Below, piece after piece: positions 47,425 through 61,305 of a stretch of 64,000 bases of DNA. The notes beneath the pieces are model-generated. The model was given only the letters and a program-made list of their open reading frames with translations. It was not told where the DNA came from and made no database searches. Position 1 is the first letter of the stretch. Each line of letters starts with the position of its first letter. The position numbers and the translations under genes were made by a program. The stretch is from Kuschelorhynchus macadamiae. Its lineage: Eukaryota; Arthropoda; Insecta; Coleoptera; Curculionidae. The DNA is taken from positions 744,001 through 808,000 of the forward strand of contig JAUTXW010004707.1 of the NCBI GenBank assembly GCA_030620095.1, given 5' to 3'.

Positions 47425-47858
47425 AGGATTATATTAGTCTTTCACGTGTATAAATCGTAAATTGCATTATGAATATCCATTTTTGCATTGTAACTTAAGT
47501 CTTTTGCCTTTGGATTTTTCCGTGTACATTTCTTAATCTTCTTCAGAAGTAAATTATGTTTTTTTTCATGCACAAGTTTCTGTACATTCCTTATACCGAT
47601 TCTCAGAGCTTTTGACACTGGCTCCTAAATATTAGACAGTGAATTTTAATTTAAATTTTTTTTTTATCAGATTTGACACAATTTTTTTTGCTTACTTTTT
47701 TAGTACATTTGTAATTTTGTAGGCAATAAATAAATAATTATAGAATACTTGCTCCAATTTTAAAGCGTGTTTAAGATAAGTAAATTTTTTTATTAATTAT
47801 AAGACAAAATTTGATATATAAAAGTCGGTAAAATCGCTTTACCAGAAACTCGGGGCTA
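47425..47858. other. AT-rich flank, nothing recognised
   Basis: Probably 3' flank of the Sailor-like remnant; an inverted terminal match was not found. Confidence 0.35.
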
Positions 47859-50407
<2,549 letters not shown>

Positions 50408-50450
50408 ATTTCAGTCTAGAATTAAGGGCCATGCATGCGAAAAAAACAGA

Positions 50451-50510
<60 letters not shown>

Positions 50511-50553
50511 CCTGTTTTTTTCGTATGCATGGCCCTTAATTTTAGACTGAAAT
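50408..50553. repeat. Palindrome with (TA)n expanded at its centre
   Basis: Arms 50408-50453 and 50508-50553 are inverted copies (ATTTCAGTCTAGAATTAAGG facing CCTTAATTTTAGACTGAAAT, and CAGACGA facing TCGCCTG). The 54-bp centre is pure TA. Both arms point toward the TA core, as if a central TA had expanded. Confidence 0.85.
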
Positions 50554-50589
50554 TTGAAGAAATCGGATAAGTAGTTTTTTAGTTATACC

Positions 50590-50632
50590 GCGAACAGACA
50601 GACTGACGGACAGACATACATACAGACAGACA
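50590..50632. repeat. CAGACAGA-type simple repeat
   Basis: Imperfect tetranucleotide run GACAGACTGACGGACAGACA and CATACAGACAGACAGA after the palindrome. It is part of a repeat tail, not coding. Confidence 0.7.
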
Positions 50633-50639
50633 GAATTGA

Positions 50640-51530
50640 GAAAATATGTTTTCCGGCATCTAGTGACCCTTAAACGTAAAGATCTGAAAAAATGTTACGA
50701 GCGAAGTTATAACTAATTATCTTGTGTTTTTAACAGAAGTGTATAATATTTTTGCAAAATTATTTTTTTTTGTCACAATACAAAAGAAAAACAAGTTTAC
50801 TTTGCACAGGGGTTGCCCGTATTTAAATAAATGATACTGTATAAGTGGTTAGATTTTTACGTCAAGCGGAGCTCAATTTTTTGGTGATTGATAAAAAATC
50901 TAACATTAAGTGGCTGTATAAACAGAACATATCCTGATTGTTTCACTGATTCGAACCGCCTTCCCACTTTATTAAGGCGCTTGCCATTTTGTATATTTTT
51001 GTTTTTGCCAACCAAAAAATTTTAACCAAATACATATTTAGCGAATTTTCTTATTTAGTCCCTCGGCATTTAGTATATAAAATAATATTAAGTGGCTTAA
51101 TAATATTGCGTAATATAATAAAAAAAAACTATTTTCTTTCTCCTGTATATTTGTAAATAGCCCATGGAGACCTAATAGCTCGATAAAAGAATCACACAAC
51201 CTTTTGGTATTCACTGTGTTTTCTGATTTGATTCATAATATTGGTGACGTTTGGACCCGCACGATAAGACCGCATTCGACTTTAGTAAGGATTTAGACTA
51301 TTTTTTTGAAAAGATGATGCACAAATCACTAAAATAAATATGCCACAGATAATTGGTATTTGCTGTGATCCTTTCTGCCATAACCTCGCAAAATTCTAGT
51401 CGCCTGGCAGGGTCATCTTCGGTTAATTTCAGCTACGACCTGAATTTTCATTTTCAGCTATGTTTGGGATTCCCACACCTTGGGGCATATTTTACCGTCT
51501 CTATTACTTGAAATTTTGAATTTCTTCAAA
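50640..51530. other. Repeat flank and possible LINE 5' part, not resolved
   Basis: No convincing coding until the LINE endonuclease scrap at 51.53 kb. The last 200 bp may be decayed LINE sequence. Confidence 0.35.
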
Positions 51531-51534
51531 TGTC

Positions 51535-51895
51535 AATAATTACATTAACTGTCTAGAAGATATGTTGGCTCTGACTGTTCCATTTTATGATTACGTTATA
51601 TTCTCAGGGAACATTAATATCGATTTGTTAAAACAGTCTTCCCCCCAAACTAAAGTTTTGAAATTATTTGATAAATTTAGTTTAATGCGGCATTTTACTG
51701 CACCTACACGAATAACGGCCAACACTAGCAGCCTTATGGATATCGTCATAAGTAATAATTTTTTAACCCAAACTAGCCACTCTATACGGTCTCTAAAACG
51801 GTCTCAGATCATTGTTTAATATATACTATATTTAAACATACGACAATAAAAGATAATTATAAATTTAATGAATATAGAGATTATAACAGTATTAT
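51535..51895 (+). pseudogene. LINE apurinic endonuclease C-terminal fragment
   Basis: Reads DYVIFSGNINIDLLK, LKLFDKFSLMRHFTAPTRIT, SSLMDIVISNNF, then with one frameshift TVSDHCLIYTIFK. The G-N-I-N/D-D, PTR-T, S-L-x-D-x-x-x-S-N and SDH boxes are those of non-LTR endonucleases; the His of SDH is catalytic. The frame is cut near 51895, where the Ginger-like element enters, and resumes at about 54640. Confidence 0.75.
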
Positions 51896-52265
51896 ATGTT
51901 ATTCGCAATAGCCGAAATTTCCCACTGGCCGATTTTTTTGTCCATAACGCGTAGTGAGTATGGTAGTTTTTCCATGATGCGGTTTCTCACAGAAGTGAGT
52001 AACGTTTATTAACCAGAACGCGTTATGGGTAAACCACGACACGAAATAATTGTTCGCGTGTTTTTGTTTTGCATTGTGGAACACTGCTTTTGCTCACGTC
52101 GCGTTCTGGCTATTGTGTTTTACCCAGAACCCATTGCAGGGGAGATGCATGGATAGGCAGACTATCGACATGCTTTAACCTGTCGCTTGTGGCAAACTAT
52201 ACTCAGTAAGGTGGTAAATTAATTATATTGTCGTGTGTTGCTGAGGTTCTTGTAGATATTTTAAG

Positions 52266-54320
52266 ATGAAAGTTCAGTTCGAAGAAAAATTACGGGAATT
52301 AATGTTAGAGAAGAAGGACAGGTCGTTGCTAATATCGGATGAACGTTATTTAGAAATTATACATGAAACCAAAGAGGCCCTACAAAGAAAGTGGGTTGGG
52401 CTTAAAATATCATCAAAGCAGTATCGTCGATTAAAACGATATGATTTATTAACAGTTGGTGAAAAAGATAAACTAGTCAGCAAAGAATGTTTAGGAAAGC
52501 AAACAATCTTAATTTTTTACTGTACAGCAAGTGAAATGAATGATATAATAACAGCCCATTTACAATTTGGACATAAAAGAGAAAAAGCAATGGAAAATTA
52601 ATTAAAAAAGAAATATTGCAATGTTACCAGAGAGGTGATAGCCATATATTTAAACCAGTATCAATCATGTGCTTTGAAGAAAAAAGCCAAAAATAAAGGA
52701 TTAGTTGTGAAACCTATAATTATGAATGAAATGAATTCACGTTGCCAGGTAATATTGTTTCTCCATTATACAGCGTATACAGTGTGTCCGAAATTGGAAG
52801 GGGATTAAATTGTAGGCCTCTTGATTATTAGTTCAGTGTCGCTTTGATAATGATTGTATCTTCTTTGTTTTGAAATATTTTGAAAAAGTGCTGAAATTGT
52901 TTAATTTATAATACTGTTGAAATCTATTAAACATTATTGGGACAGCTTTTTGCGGGTGATACATTTCTTCCTTTGGTTTTAAAATCTGACGCTTTGGTTT
53001 TATGATACCATTATCAACTTTATTTTTCCTAAAGCCAATAGGGTAAACAACTTATTTTGGAAATTTTTCTTTGTGTTTTTCATAAGAACTCAATGTGTTA
53101 GAACGAGACAGAAAATAGTTTGTCTGTCTCTTTCTAACACATTCACTTGTTATGGAAAGAGCAAAATGTTATTCTTGATATCTTTTGTTTGTCTGGAGCA
53201 CCAAACACATTGCATAGTGACAATGGAAGAGAATTCTGCAATCAAGTAAGTGTAATAGCTTTGGCAAAAGACTTTGCTTCATTTAACTAATAAGTAGTAA
53301 CTTTCAGGTGATTGAAAAATTAGCAGCACGTTGGTCCGCTATCAAATTAGTCCACGGTAAACCTCGATATTCCCAGAGCCAGGGCTCCGTTGAACGGGCA
53401 AATCAGGACGTTCGTGATAGCCTCGTAGTCTGGATGTCAGATAACAAGTGTCAAAACTAGGTCAAAGGTCTTCGTATTATTCAGAGCACGAAAAATCGCA
53501 GTCTCCATACAGGCATAAACACCTTATGAGGCGATGTTTGGAAATCCACAAAAAAATGGGCTGTTGAATGCGTGTATAGACACTTCTGTCGTAAATGGAA
53601 TTGAGACCGAAGAACAACTTGAAGAACATCTGAAATTGATGGAGCAGTCTTTAGAAAAATCAAATACTATAAGTGAGGACAATAATTCTGAAATTGGTGA
53701 ATTGGAACTAGAAATCGGAACTGAAACGGAAACAGATGTGGCAGCAGAAAATGATAGAAACAATAGAAAAGTGGGAAAAGAAAATGACATTTTGACTAAA
53801 TGTTTGGTTTGTATGTACGTTCCACAAAGTGTGTGCATTGAATGCAATGAACCATTTCAGCTGACACCGAGAGAAGAGGTTGCAAATGGGGGCTTGAAGA
53901 ACAAGCTGACAAAACGCTTTCCCAATCGCAATGCAAATATCCACCTGTTTATGTAGGTGACAAAGTTTTGATAAACATACCCGACATAGATCATGGACGT
54001 CTAGCGCCTCGGAACGTATTAGCAGTCATTATGGAAAAGATTGATCTAGGTTTGTACATTCTTGGAACTAAAAATGGAAAATTGGAATGATTATACAGTC
54101 GAAATGAGTTTCAATTATCCCCTTCAGCGTTTTTATCTTTATCCGAGATCGCTTCAAGTTCTTCAGTCAACGTGGGCGAAGAAGCCAAGTTGTCTTTTGG
54201 GTCTAAGCAAGGATTTATTCGATGTAATTGCCTAAAAGGATGTCAAACGAAGGCATGCAGATGCATACAATTAAATATAAAGTGTAATTTAAAATGCCAT
54301 AACTCTTGTAAAAATAAGTA
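52266..54320 (+). pseudogene. Ginger2/KRBA2-like integrase transposase, broken
   Basis: N-terminal block MKVQFEEKLRELMLEKKDRS, YLEIIHETKEALQRKW, QYRRLKRYDLL. An in-frame TAA at about 52599 is followed by YCNVTREVIAIYLNQYQSCA, KGLVVKPIIMNEMNSRCQ and a possible donor GTAATA. After an insert, the integrase core gives LSGAPNTLHSDNGREFCNQ (second catalytic Asp), then a 62-bp intron (53246-53307, GTAAGT to TTTCAG), then VIEKLAARWSAIKLVHGKPR and QGSVERANQD (catalytic Glu). A TAG replaces Trp in KCQN-VKGL. The tail has a spaced Cys array, GFIRCNCLKGCQTKACRC and CNLKCHNSC, a tesmin/TSO1-type CXC domain. The first catalytic Asp region is lost. Confidence 0.8.
52783..53045. repeat. Solo mariner-type inverted-repeat arm
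   Basis: Begins TACAGTGTGTCCGAAATTGG, like the 27.4-kb mariner end, and ends with CTGACGCTTTGG and CCATTATCAACTTTATTTTTCC, matching the innermost arm blocks of the mariners at 18.3 and 27.4 kb. No second arm was found. It interrupts the Ginger-like gene. Confidence 0.55.
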
Positions 54321-54640
54321 ATGGTTATTTTTAAGCTGTTTCTCTCTTGCTAGTTTCCTTTGCGTTTTTTGAATGTAAAAACATATAATGTAAGCACTTT
54401 TAAATAAATGTTTTATTTTGTATGTATAGTCGTTGTGTTATTTCAAACGCATTTTGGGTAAAACGCAAGGGCCAGAACGCGATGTGGGCAAAAAAAATGC
54501 CCCACAATGCATGTGTCGTGGGTGGCATTTTTTACCCACAACGCGTTGTGGTTATTATTAAGCTTTAGCAACTGCTCGGAAAAAAGTCTCCAAACGCTTC
54601 GTGGGTACCCGCAGCGCGTTGTGGATTTTTATTATATAAA

Positions 54641-55724
54641 ATATTTAATGAAACTGAGAGACAACGCACATAATAAATATTTATAAAACAGCTCTGAAAC
54701 CCCGCTGCAATATTATAGGGAACTTAGAAAGTATACTAAACATGCAATAGCCCGCGAAAAGATGGCCTATTTCAATTTAATGTCATCTAAGACAGATAAA
54801 GACTTATGACAAACGCAAAAAAATTAATTTAACCCACAATGCTGCCTCTGATATACCATGTAAACTTGCCGATCCCTCCGTAATTAATGATTATTTTGCT
54901 CACTGTAATAACGGGATAGACACTACCCCAAAAGAAAAAATATTGTTTTATGAACATAATAAATATAGAAATGCAATAACCGAATTAAATTTTCAACTTG
55001 TTGATGAAATTTCTTTGTATAATATTATAAATTCGATAGGAATAAACGCTATAGGCGAAGATGGGTGATCTGTAAGAGATTTAAAAATATATTTACCTTT
55101 TTGCTATAAACCGCTAATAAATATTATTAATAACTGTATATTGGAAAATGTTTTTCCCGATTTGCGGAAAAAGGCCATAATTAAACCTTTGCCTAAAATA
55201 TCTAACGCTAAAGAATATAAAGACTTAAGGCCCATTAGCATTCTTTCTATTATTTCTAAAGTCATTGAAAAACATATTTACAACCAAATTTTCACATTTA
55301 TGAATACTTTTAAAATTATACCAGAACGTCAATCAGGATTTCGTAAGAATTTTAGTACTACTACATGTCTTGTAAATCTTCTAAATGATATAAGGTTTAA
55401 TAAAGAGAAAAAGAAAATAACGTCTCTGGGTCTATTAGATTTTAGTAAGACGTCTGACACAATAAGTCATGAAATGTTATTGGCCAAACTCCATTTCTTT
55501 CGATTATCAAAAAATGCACTTAATTTCTTAAAGTCCTACCTTTCGAGTAGATCGCATTGTGTCATAATAAAAAGTAACGCTTTTGTAGATAAATCCCAAT
55601 TTGTATAAGTATACATGCTGGAGTTTAGGATCAATTTTAGGCCCCCTTTTATTTTCATTATATGTTGCTGACATGCACAGTATGGTAAATTACTCAAAGC
55701 TAATGCAATATGCGGACGATTTGG

Positions 55725-55810
<86 letters not shown>

Positions 55811-56622
55811 TTTTCTCTTGACCATTTATATATTTCTCAATTGCACTAATGAAGATTTAGAAAGTATTAACCAGTTCGCAGTGGAACAAAAATTAAAATT
55901 AAATGCAAGTAAGTCGTGTATACTCGATTTTAGGTCCAATAAAAATCAAATTGGGACTGTCTCAGTAAACCTTAATATAAAAATAAATAATGTAGAATCA
56001 CCCATAGTAACAGAGGCAAAAAACTTTATTTTATTTTTTTTACTTTGATACAGGTCTTACATTTCAGACGCTTTTTAAAAACAAACTTGCAGTGTCATAT
56101 ATGCGCTTAAACAAGTTATGTAACTTAAAGAAGTTTCTACCGCCAAAAATAAAATATGTTTTATGCAATACGCTCATTCTGTCTTTATTGATTATGGAGA
56201 TGTGGTCTGTCAGAACTCATTAACCGTTAGAGGGGCCAAATCTGTGCAAAAGCTGCAAAATGCATGCGCTTGTCTTTTAACGTTCCGTATAGAAATCGTA
56301 TTTCTCCATATCTTAACGAATATTTAATTTTGTCAATGTTAAATCGACGTAAGCTTCATATGTATGACCTTGTTTATAGAATTTTAAAAACTGGACAACC
56401 ATCATATTTAAAATCTCTTTTTAATTCAATGAATCATTATCATCAAACGCGAAATTGAAACTATTTTATAATACCACAACACAGAACGAGCTCTTTTCAA
56501 AAATCATTTAGTTTTGTAGCAGCTCAAATCTGGAATAGTCTTCCTAGAAACGTAAGGAATATCTCATCTTTAAAATTTCAAAAATATATTAAACATATGC
56601 TCCTCAATGAACAAAGAACTTA
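54641..56622 (+). pseudogene. LINE reverse transcriptase (Jockey-like), split by (TA)n
   Basis: Resumes the LINE after the Ginger insertion: YYRELRKYTKHAIAREKMAY, then RT motifs LRKKAIIKPLPKISNAKEYK, DLRPISILSIISKVIEKHIY, SLGLLDFSKTSDTISHEML (first Asp box, with SKTSD for the usual SKAFD), LGPLLFSLYVADMHSM and LMQYADDLEL. Directly after the YADD box is an 80-bp (TA)n tract, then NEDLESINQFAVEQKLKLNA and the thumb region. The C terminus near 56460-56622 reads SFVAAQIWNSLPRNVRNIS and stops at 56620-56622. Stops and a frameshift near 55600 confirm decay. Confidence 0.8.
55727..55808. repeat. (TA)n tract inside the LINE RT gene
   Basis: About 41 TA units lie directly after GGAAC following the YADD codons. 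It interrupts the LINE frame. No transposon end is visible at either side. Confidence 0.95.
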
Positions 56623-56970
56623 ATTATATATGTATATATTTTATCTATAATTTCGAGCTCATGAATATTCTACTTTAATTTCCTAAAGCTTAACTGCCTG
56701 CTTGAGCTTATTATAATGTTATTGTTGCTTTTATTTTTTCTTCTCCCTGGTTCCGCCAAAACTCCTTGCGTGATGGCCACTGCTCTGCCTGCCCTGAATT
56801 CCAATGATACATTTTCTTTAATCATTTTGGGCTGTCTGACACAGGCGCATTGTTTGTGTTTGTGGATCGGTTTTGAAATCGCGAGTCAGTCCTTTTTGTC
56901 AATTTTTTAAATTATGGTTTTTGTAAAATTACACTATCTAATATCTGACAAATAAAAATTTTTGAATTTG
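56623..56970 (+). other. Probable LINE 3' UTR
   Basis: Follows the LINE stop; an AATAAA occurs at about 56952. A 64-codon open frame at 56716-56910 has no recognisable motif. Confidence 0.4.
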
Positions 56971-56992
56971 TATTTCAGTTTGAATTTGAAAG

Positions 56993-57100
56993 TATTTCCG
57001 GAAAGCGTTCATTGAAGATACGAACTGCACCGTGACAATTCCGGTTAGCCTCGTCAAAGATGATAATTGCTTCGATTTTATCTTCTAACGAACAAGCCAT
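56993..57100 (-). pseudogene. Mariner N-terminal fragment
   Basis: Reads MACSLEDKIEAIIIFDEANR, NCHGAVRIFNERFPEI from the ATG at 57100. The pattern (Y/C)-S-x-x-(D/E)-K-x-E-I-I-x-x-(F/Y)-x-E-x-x-x-N-x-x-x-A-x-R-I-F-N-E-R-x-P is the first N-terminal helix region of DD41D mariners, as in the copy at 48.9 kb. The rest is missing. Confidence 0.6.
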
Positions 57101-57249
57101 TTCAATTATAGTCCGACACTGGATACATGGTCATGAAGTTGTCAGGCTCATAACGATCAGGTGGTATTTTATCCCCAATAAAGCAATTAGAGTCTGGTTT
57201 GCAAGCGTTTCTCAGTACAGGTCAGTATTTTATTTTTATTATTAACTCA

Positions 57250-58000
57250 TCTGAACTGTGGCATTAGCGGTGTTCAGTGGTTTTATTTATTTTTAAAATA
57301 ACAATCTTTCTGTGAGGTGTTATTAGTAATTTTCAAAATGTTTAGACCATTGGTTGAAAACTGTGATCCGATATCAAGGTAAAATTTATATATATATTTT
57401 TTTGTTTCTAAGATGTATCTAATAAAACAATCAATCTAATTCGTTCGGTCAATCACATTAAATAGGTAGTTTCAAAAATTTCTGAATCTCCAAAAAAAAT
57501 TATTATTTTATTATTTATTAAATACTCAAATTACTTTTATTTGATAGAAGCTAAAAAATTGTTTAAACATTTTATCTGCAGTATGAAGCGATGAAACGGT
57601 TCTATCGATAAACTACTTAAAAACGCTATATCAATATCAATAAGAGGCAACATTTTCCTTTTTCTAAAAATTTAAAAAAACTCAAAATTATTACAAATAA
57701 TACCCATTCATTTTATTAGTAATATTTATATATTATAAATGCTCAAAATATGTGAAGGAACATTCGTTAAACATAGGAATAATAAAAATATTAACAGATC
57801 GCTGCTCCATACAATTCAGTTTTGGAATGCACTCCAAAATATACGTAACCCATTTTTTTTTAAATACTTGGAAGTCAGCTGTTGGTCGGCGGAAATTTTA
57901 ATTATTTTTAAAATATATATGACGCCTTTTGCGACTTCTTACAGTGCCTTTGACTATAGCACATCCGCCAATAATAACTCACATACTAATGCAAAGCTTT
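57250..58000. other. AT-rich stretch, no feature recognised
   Basis: An 87-codon frame at 57739-58002 has no recognised motif. No splice-bounded island or inverted repeats. Confidence 0.35.
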
Positions 58001-58008
58001 AATCCGCA

Positions 58009-58036
58009 TTCAAATCAAATCAAATCAAATCAAATA
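58009..58036 (-). repeat. (TTTGA)n tail at the 3' end of the minus-strand LINE
   Basis: Five CAAAT/AAATC units on the plus strand, i.e. TTTGA repeats at the 3' end of the LINE as transcribed. Short-unit microsatellite tails are typical of several non-LTR clades, unlike poly(A). Confidence 0.7.
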
Positions 58037-59800
58037 TATCACATAGAAAATGTTTACAATATTACTTGAAAGATGATTGCACACCTAGATGTATCATCTG
58101 TGTGTGTGCAAAAGAAAAGAAATTTTGTTGTAATTACCTATTGCTGAATTCTTAAATTATAACCTATACTAAATAAATGATACTGCGTACAAACTAAGTA
58201 CGTGGCTAACCTAAAATCATATAATTTCACACTAACATCAGCGATAAAATAATTTTAAAAATTATAGAATTTAAATAAGACTTATTTGAAGTAAAAATTT
58301 GCTATCTACTTAAGGTGCCAGTAAATACCTCGAAGTTTTGTTTCAAGAAAATTGAGATTTTTTTACTAAAAAGGTTTCTGTTCTGTATACGTCGGATATT
58401 AAGCGGAAACAAGTTATAAAGTGTAGGACCAAAGTATGTCAGATTCTGGTATGATAATTATTTAGAATAGGTTGCAGCCTTAGTTCGGGATGTTTGTAAA
58501 CTATCAAAAGTACTGATTTTACATGCAACTGTTGCAAGGTTAAAACTTAAGCTTCTTGATACAGAAGTTCGGTAGAATATCTGGGTTTTTTTTGTAAATT
58601 ACTTTAAGGAGATATCTTTGAGTTACATATTGACAGACCGTATCTAATGACTGAGGATATTGATTGGCATGATATTTCTGATTTGATAGAATTTATAAAT
58701 TAGTTTACGTAGTTTTGAATTTGTACTTTCTATATGTTTATCCCACTTAATATTCTGATCAATTACAACGCCGAGATATCTGATACATTCAGTTTTATTC
58801 AGAAAATCAGTGCAGTGGCATGGTGTCTCATTTGATAAACACTGGAGCGTATGCATTTTTATCCGATTAGCATCAAATTGGTGAGAGTCAAGGATACTGA
58901 AACACATAAATTTTGTTTTTTCCATGTTAATTGTCAATCGGTTTTCACCCAACCATTGACGTACCTTTGCAAATTCATATATGGTGTGCTCCACTGTAGC
59001 ATTCCAGGCATCCCCCTGTACAAGAAGAACAGTATCATCTGCATACGAGACCAGTTTGCTGGATGTAGTGAAGCAAAGGAGGTCATTAACATATAAGGAA
59101 AATAGGAGTGGTCCAATTACGGTTCCTTGCGGAACACCACACTGTACTATTTCAAAACTGCTGTAATCATTTTGTACCCTTACACATTGTTTCCGATCTT
59201 CAAGATAACTCCTTATTAAGTTATGGCATAATCCTCTTATTCCGTAGTTGCTTAGCTTGTTTAGAAAAATATCATGCGGTACGGTATCGAAGGCTTTTGC
59301 CAAATCCAAGAAGATCGCAGGGGGTTTTTTACTTCTATTAATAGCATTATAAATAAAGTTTGATACCTCATAAAGTGCGTCTTCCGTTGATCTTCCATGA
59401 CGAAATTCAAATTGACTCGGAGAAAGAATGTTATGTTTTTTTATGTGGCTTATAATTCTGTCCCTTATACAAACTTCCAATACTTTTGCAATATTATTAA
59501 TTAGAGATATCGGCCGGTAATTGCCCGGTAAATAAGCCTCTTTACCTTTATGAATAGGTATGACAACCGACTTATTCAATTCACAAGGAATTATACCCGT
59601 CGAAATGGAATAGTTAAAAATATGTGTTAGAGGCTTAGCAATAAAATTTCGTATTTCTTTCAGCATTTTACTACTAATTTCGTCTAATCCAGGTGCAGAG
59701 TTATTTTTTAATCCGTGTATAATTTCATTAATATTTATATGTAGTACACTCAAAAAACGTTCAGTAACCTTCAAATATATGTCTGAAGGCTTCTAAAAAC
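58037..59800 (-). pseudogene. 5'-truncated LINE with long open RT frame
   Basis: A 376-codon open frame (58644-59774) covers the RT: INEIIHGLKNNSAPGLDEIS, VVIPIHKGKEAYLPGNYRPI, PPAIFLDLAKAFDTVPHDI (first Asp), VPQGTVIGPLLFSLYVNDLL, KLVSYADDTVLL (catalytic YADD), RLTINMEKTKFMCF and GVVIDQNIKWDKHI. After 58644 a frameshift is needed to reach IIRYGLSICNSK and YLLKVIYKKNPDILPNF, the thumb/C-terminal region. The endonuclease half is missing, so this is a 5'-truncated insertion. The RT domain itself has no stop. Clade not certain (Jockey/CR1/R1 group). Confidence 0.85.
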
Positions 59801-59899
59801 GTCAGAGGGCATAGATGCTACCATTAAGAGCACAATGGAGTTAACCGGCATTCCAAGGTCTATCTCGCGTTGTTTCCTGGAGCTGCAATTCACTGGAGG

Positions 59900-60094
59900 G
59901 GAAGAACAGATCTGACAGGTACAATGAAAGTGTTTGGTAATGGTGATGCAGAATTAATTCGCAGGGAAGTGTATGAGATGTATGAGCTTAAACATTATAT
60001 TTACTATTTAGATGAGACTTGGTTCGACAACCATGACACTACAATTAAAAATGTGGAATTTAACGTCCTAATAAATTTAAGAATAGATGTGTAG
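59900..60094 (+). pseudogene. Fragment with DETW box of a Tc1-mariner-type transposase
   Basis: Reads ELIRREVYEMYELKHYIYYL then DETWFDNHDTT. The Y-L-D-E-T-W box holds a first catalytic Asp as in Sailor-like or mariner transposases. Nothing downstream is recognisable. Confidence 0.4.
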
Positions 60095-60640
60095 CAGGTT
60101 TAGGACAGAAATAAAAATCCCGGTTTTCTTAAAAAAGAGCCAACGTCTCGACTATATATTTAGTCTTCTTCAGGGCTATTTTTAAATATGGGATTTACGT
60201 CAAAACACAAAATTATATACATGTCCCTATGAAACCTAAGGAAGACGATGACATTATTTTTACAACAATAACAAGACAAACCCGCCATTCAGTATGGACG
60301 GACAGCTGTTACTGTTGTCATTTTGATTATTTTTCAAACAACAACCTCATTTTTTTAGCTTGTAGCCTCAGATAAAACCAGACCAGAGGCGAAAAACTGT
60401 CAAATTAAAACTGTCAAATTTATCGTTTAGTTTTAATGACCTTGACATGTCAGATTTAAGCGGTCTGTACCATCATGTCTTTATAGCTATTGCAACGTGT
60501 GTTAAAAAATTGCCCGCACTAATGCAGCTCTAGTTAAATCGTGTTACGTTTGTAAAATTGTAGCAAAAATAAATTTTATTTTTACTACGTCACTAATAGA
60601 TCGTTTTGTTCCACAGAAAATTGATGGGTTAGGATCATTG
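60095..60640. other. Intronic stretch with a GAAGAAGAC...GAGACGTTGG block
   Basis: On the minus strand near 60130-60175, CTGAAGAAGAC is followed about 13 bases later by GAGACGTTGG, a block related to those in transposon arms elsewhere in the window. Otherwise nothing was recognised. Confidence 0.35.
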
Positions 60641-60940
60641 TATTGGCCTTTGAAGCTTTGTTAAAATCGTAGAAATAAATTTTCCGTCAAAATGATCTTC
60701 GCACAGTTTGTAATTATTATAGTTTTCTAGAAGATCTGCTCTTCCAGCAGCCTCAAGTCACGCTATTACTCTGAAACATTTACTAGGATTTATTAACATC
60801 AAAATCAAGATTAATTGGTTAAATCTATGATATACATTTAAATATACTTACTTTTGACGATTTTTTGGGCACGCGAAAAAAGTCTTTCCTCCACTGTCTT
60901 TGTTAGAACTAAACAAGTAAAGGCACTTATAACCAGGCAT
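60640..60940 (-). pseudogene. THAP-domain gene remnant, two exons
   Basis: Exon 1 (60852-60940) starts at ATG: MPGYKCLYLFSSNKDSGGKT, FFACPKNRQ, ending two bases into a codon at GTAAGT. Exon 2 starts at 60770 after TTTCAG; in phase it gives VIA, a TGA, then LEAAGRADLLENYNNYKLCE and DHFDGKFIS. The start MPGYKC, the A-x-GR-x-DL block and C-E-D-H-F are the hallmarks of the THAP zinc finger (C2CH). The second Cys seems lost (Phe) and Trp is replaced by a stop. THAP domains occur in host regulators and in P-type transposases; the rest of the gene is absent. Confidence 0.6.
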
Positions 60941-61305
60941 TTTCGCTCTAGCAAAATTATGCGTCTCAAAATAAAAATAAATTAAAAACATCCAAAATCT
61001 GACAAAAACACCCGTACTACACTGCAGTTGGAAGACATACTACTGAGACGGCCCTGAATCTTTATAACCACCGATCCCCGCACTCGTTGCAAAGCGGCCT
61101 GCCGCTCGGCTCGCCACTACTTTGTTCGCCGTCGCATGCAGCACAGGCGATACGGGAGTTTTCGCATCTGGTGTGGTTTTATCTGGGTCGCAGCAATTTA
61201 TTTTAAACAAAAGGAGGTTAACTCACTGCCTTTTAGGAATAGATAGGACCAAGAAAAATTGGTTTAAAATAAAATAGGTTCTTTAGACATGACGTTGATA
61301 CTTAC
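60941..61305. other. Intronic stretch with a GC-rich patch
   Basis: 61050-61160 is markedly GC-rich with several CG dinucleotides (GCGGCCTGCCGCTCGGCTCG) but has no splice-bounded frame consistent with the host gene. It could be a transposon end or a regulatory patch. Confidence 0.35.

Larger units (their letters stand above)
51896..54640 (+). mobile_element. Ginger2-like (KRBA2-type integrase) transposon
   Basis: It separates the two halves of a LINE. The likely target duplication is TATTATAT-like on both sides, hard to prove in AT-rich DNA. Subterminal zones carry repeated ACGCGTTGTGGGTAAA-type motifs in both orientations (51945, 52018, 52095 and 54465-54625). It encodes a broken integrase-type transposase with a C-terminal CXC domain. 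Exact termini are uncertain. Confidence 0.7.

Noticed and set aside
53524..53944. Minus-strand frames opposite the Ginger-like gene
   Set aside because: Shadows of the acidic plus-strand segment; no motifs.
61050..61160. CpG-rich patch as a promoter of the host gene
   Set aside because: It lies downstream of the 61306-61443 exon, which is not a first exon, so it cannot be the main promoter; no TATA or initiator stood out.
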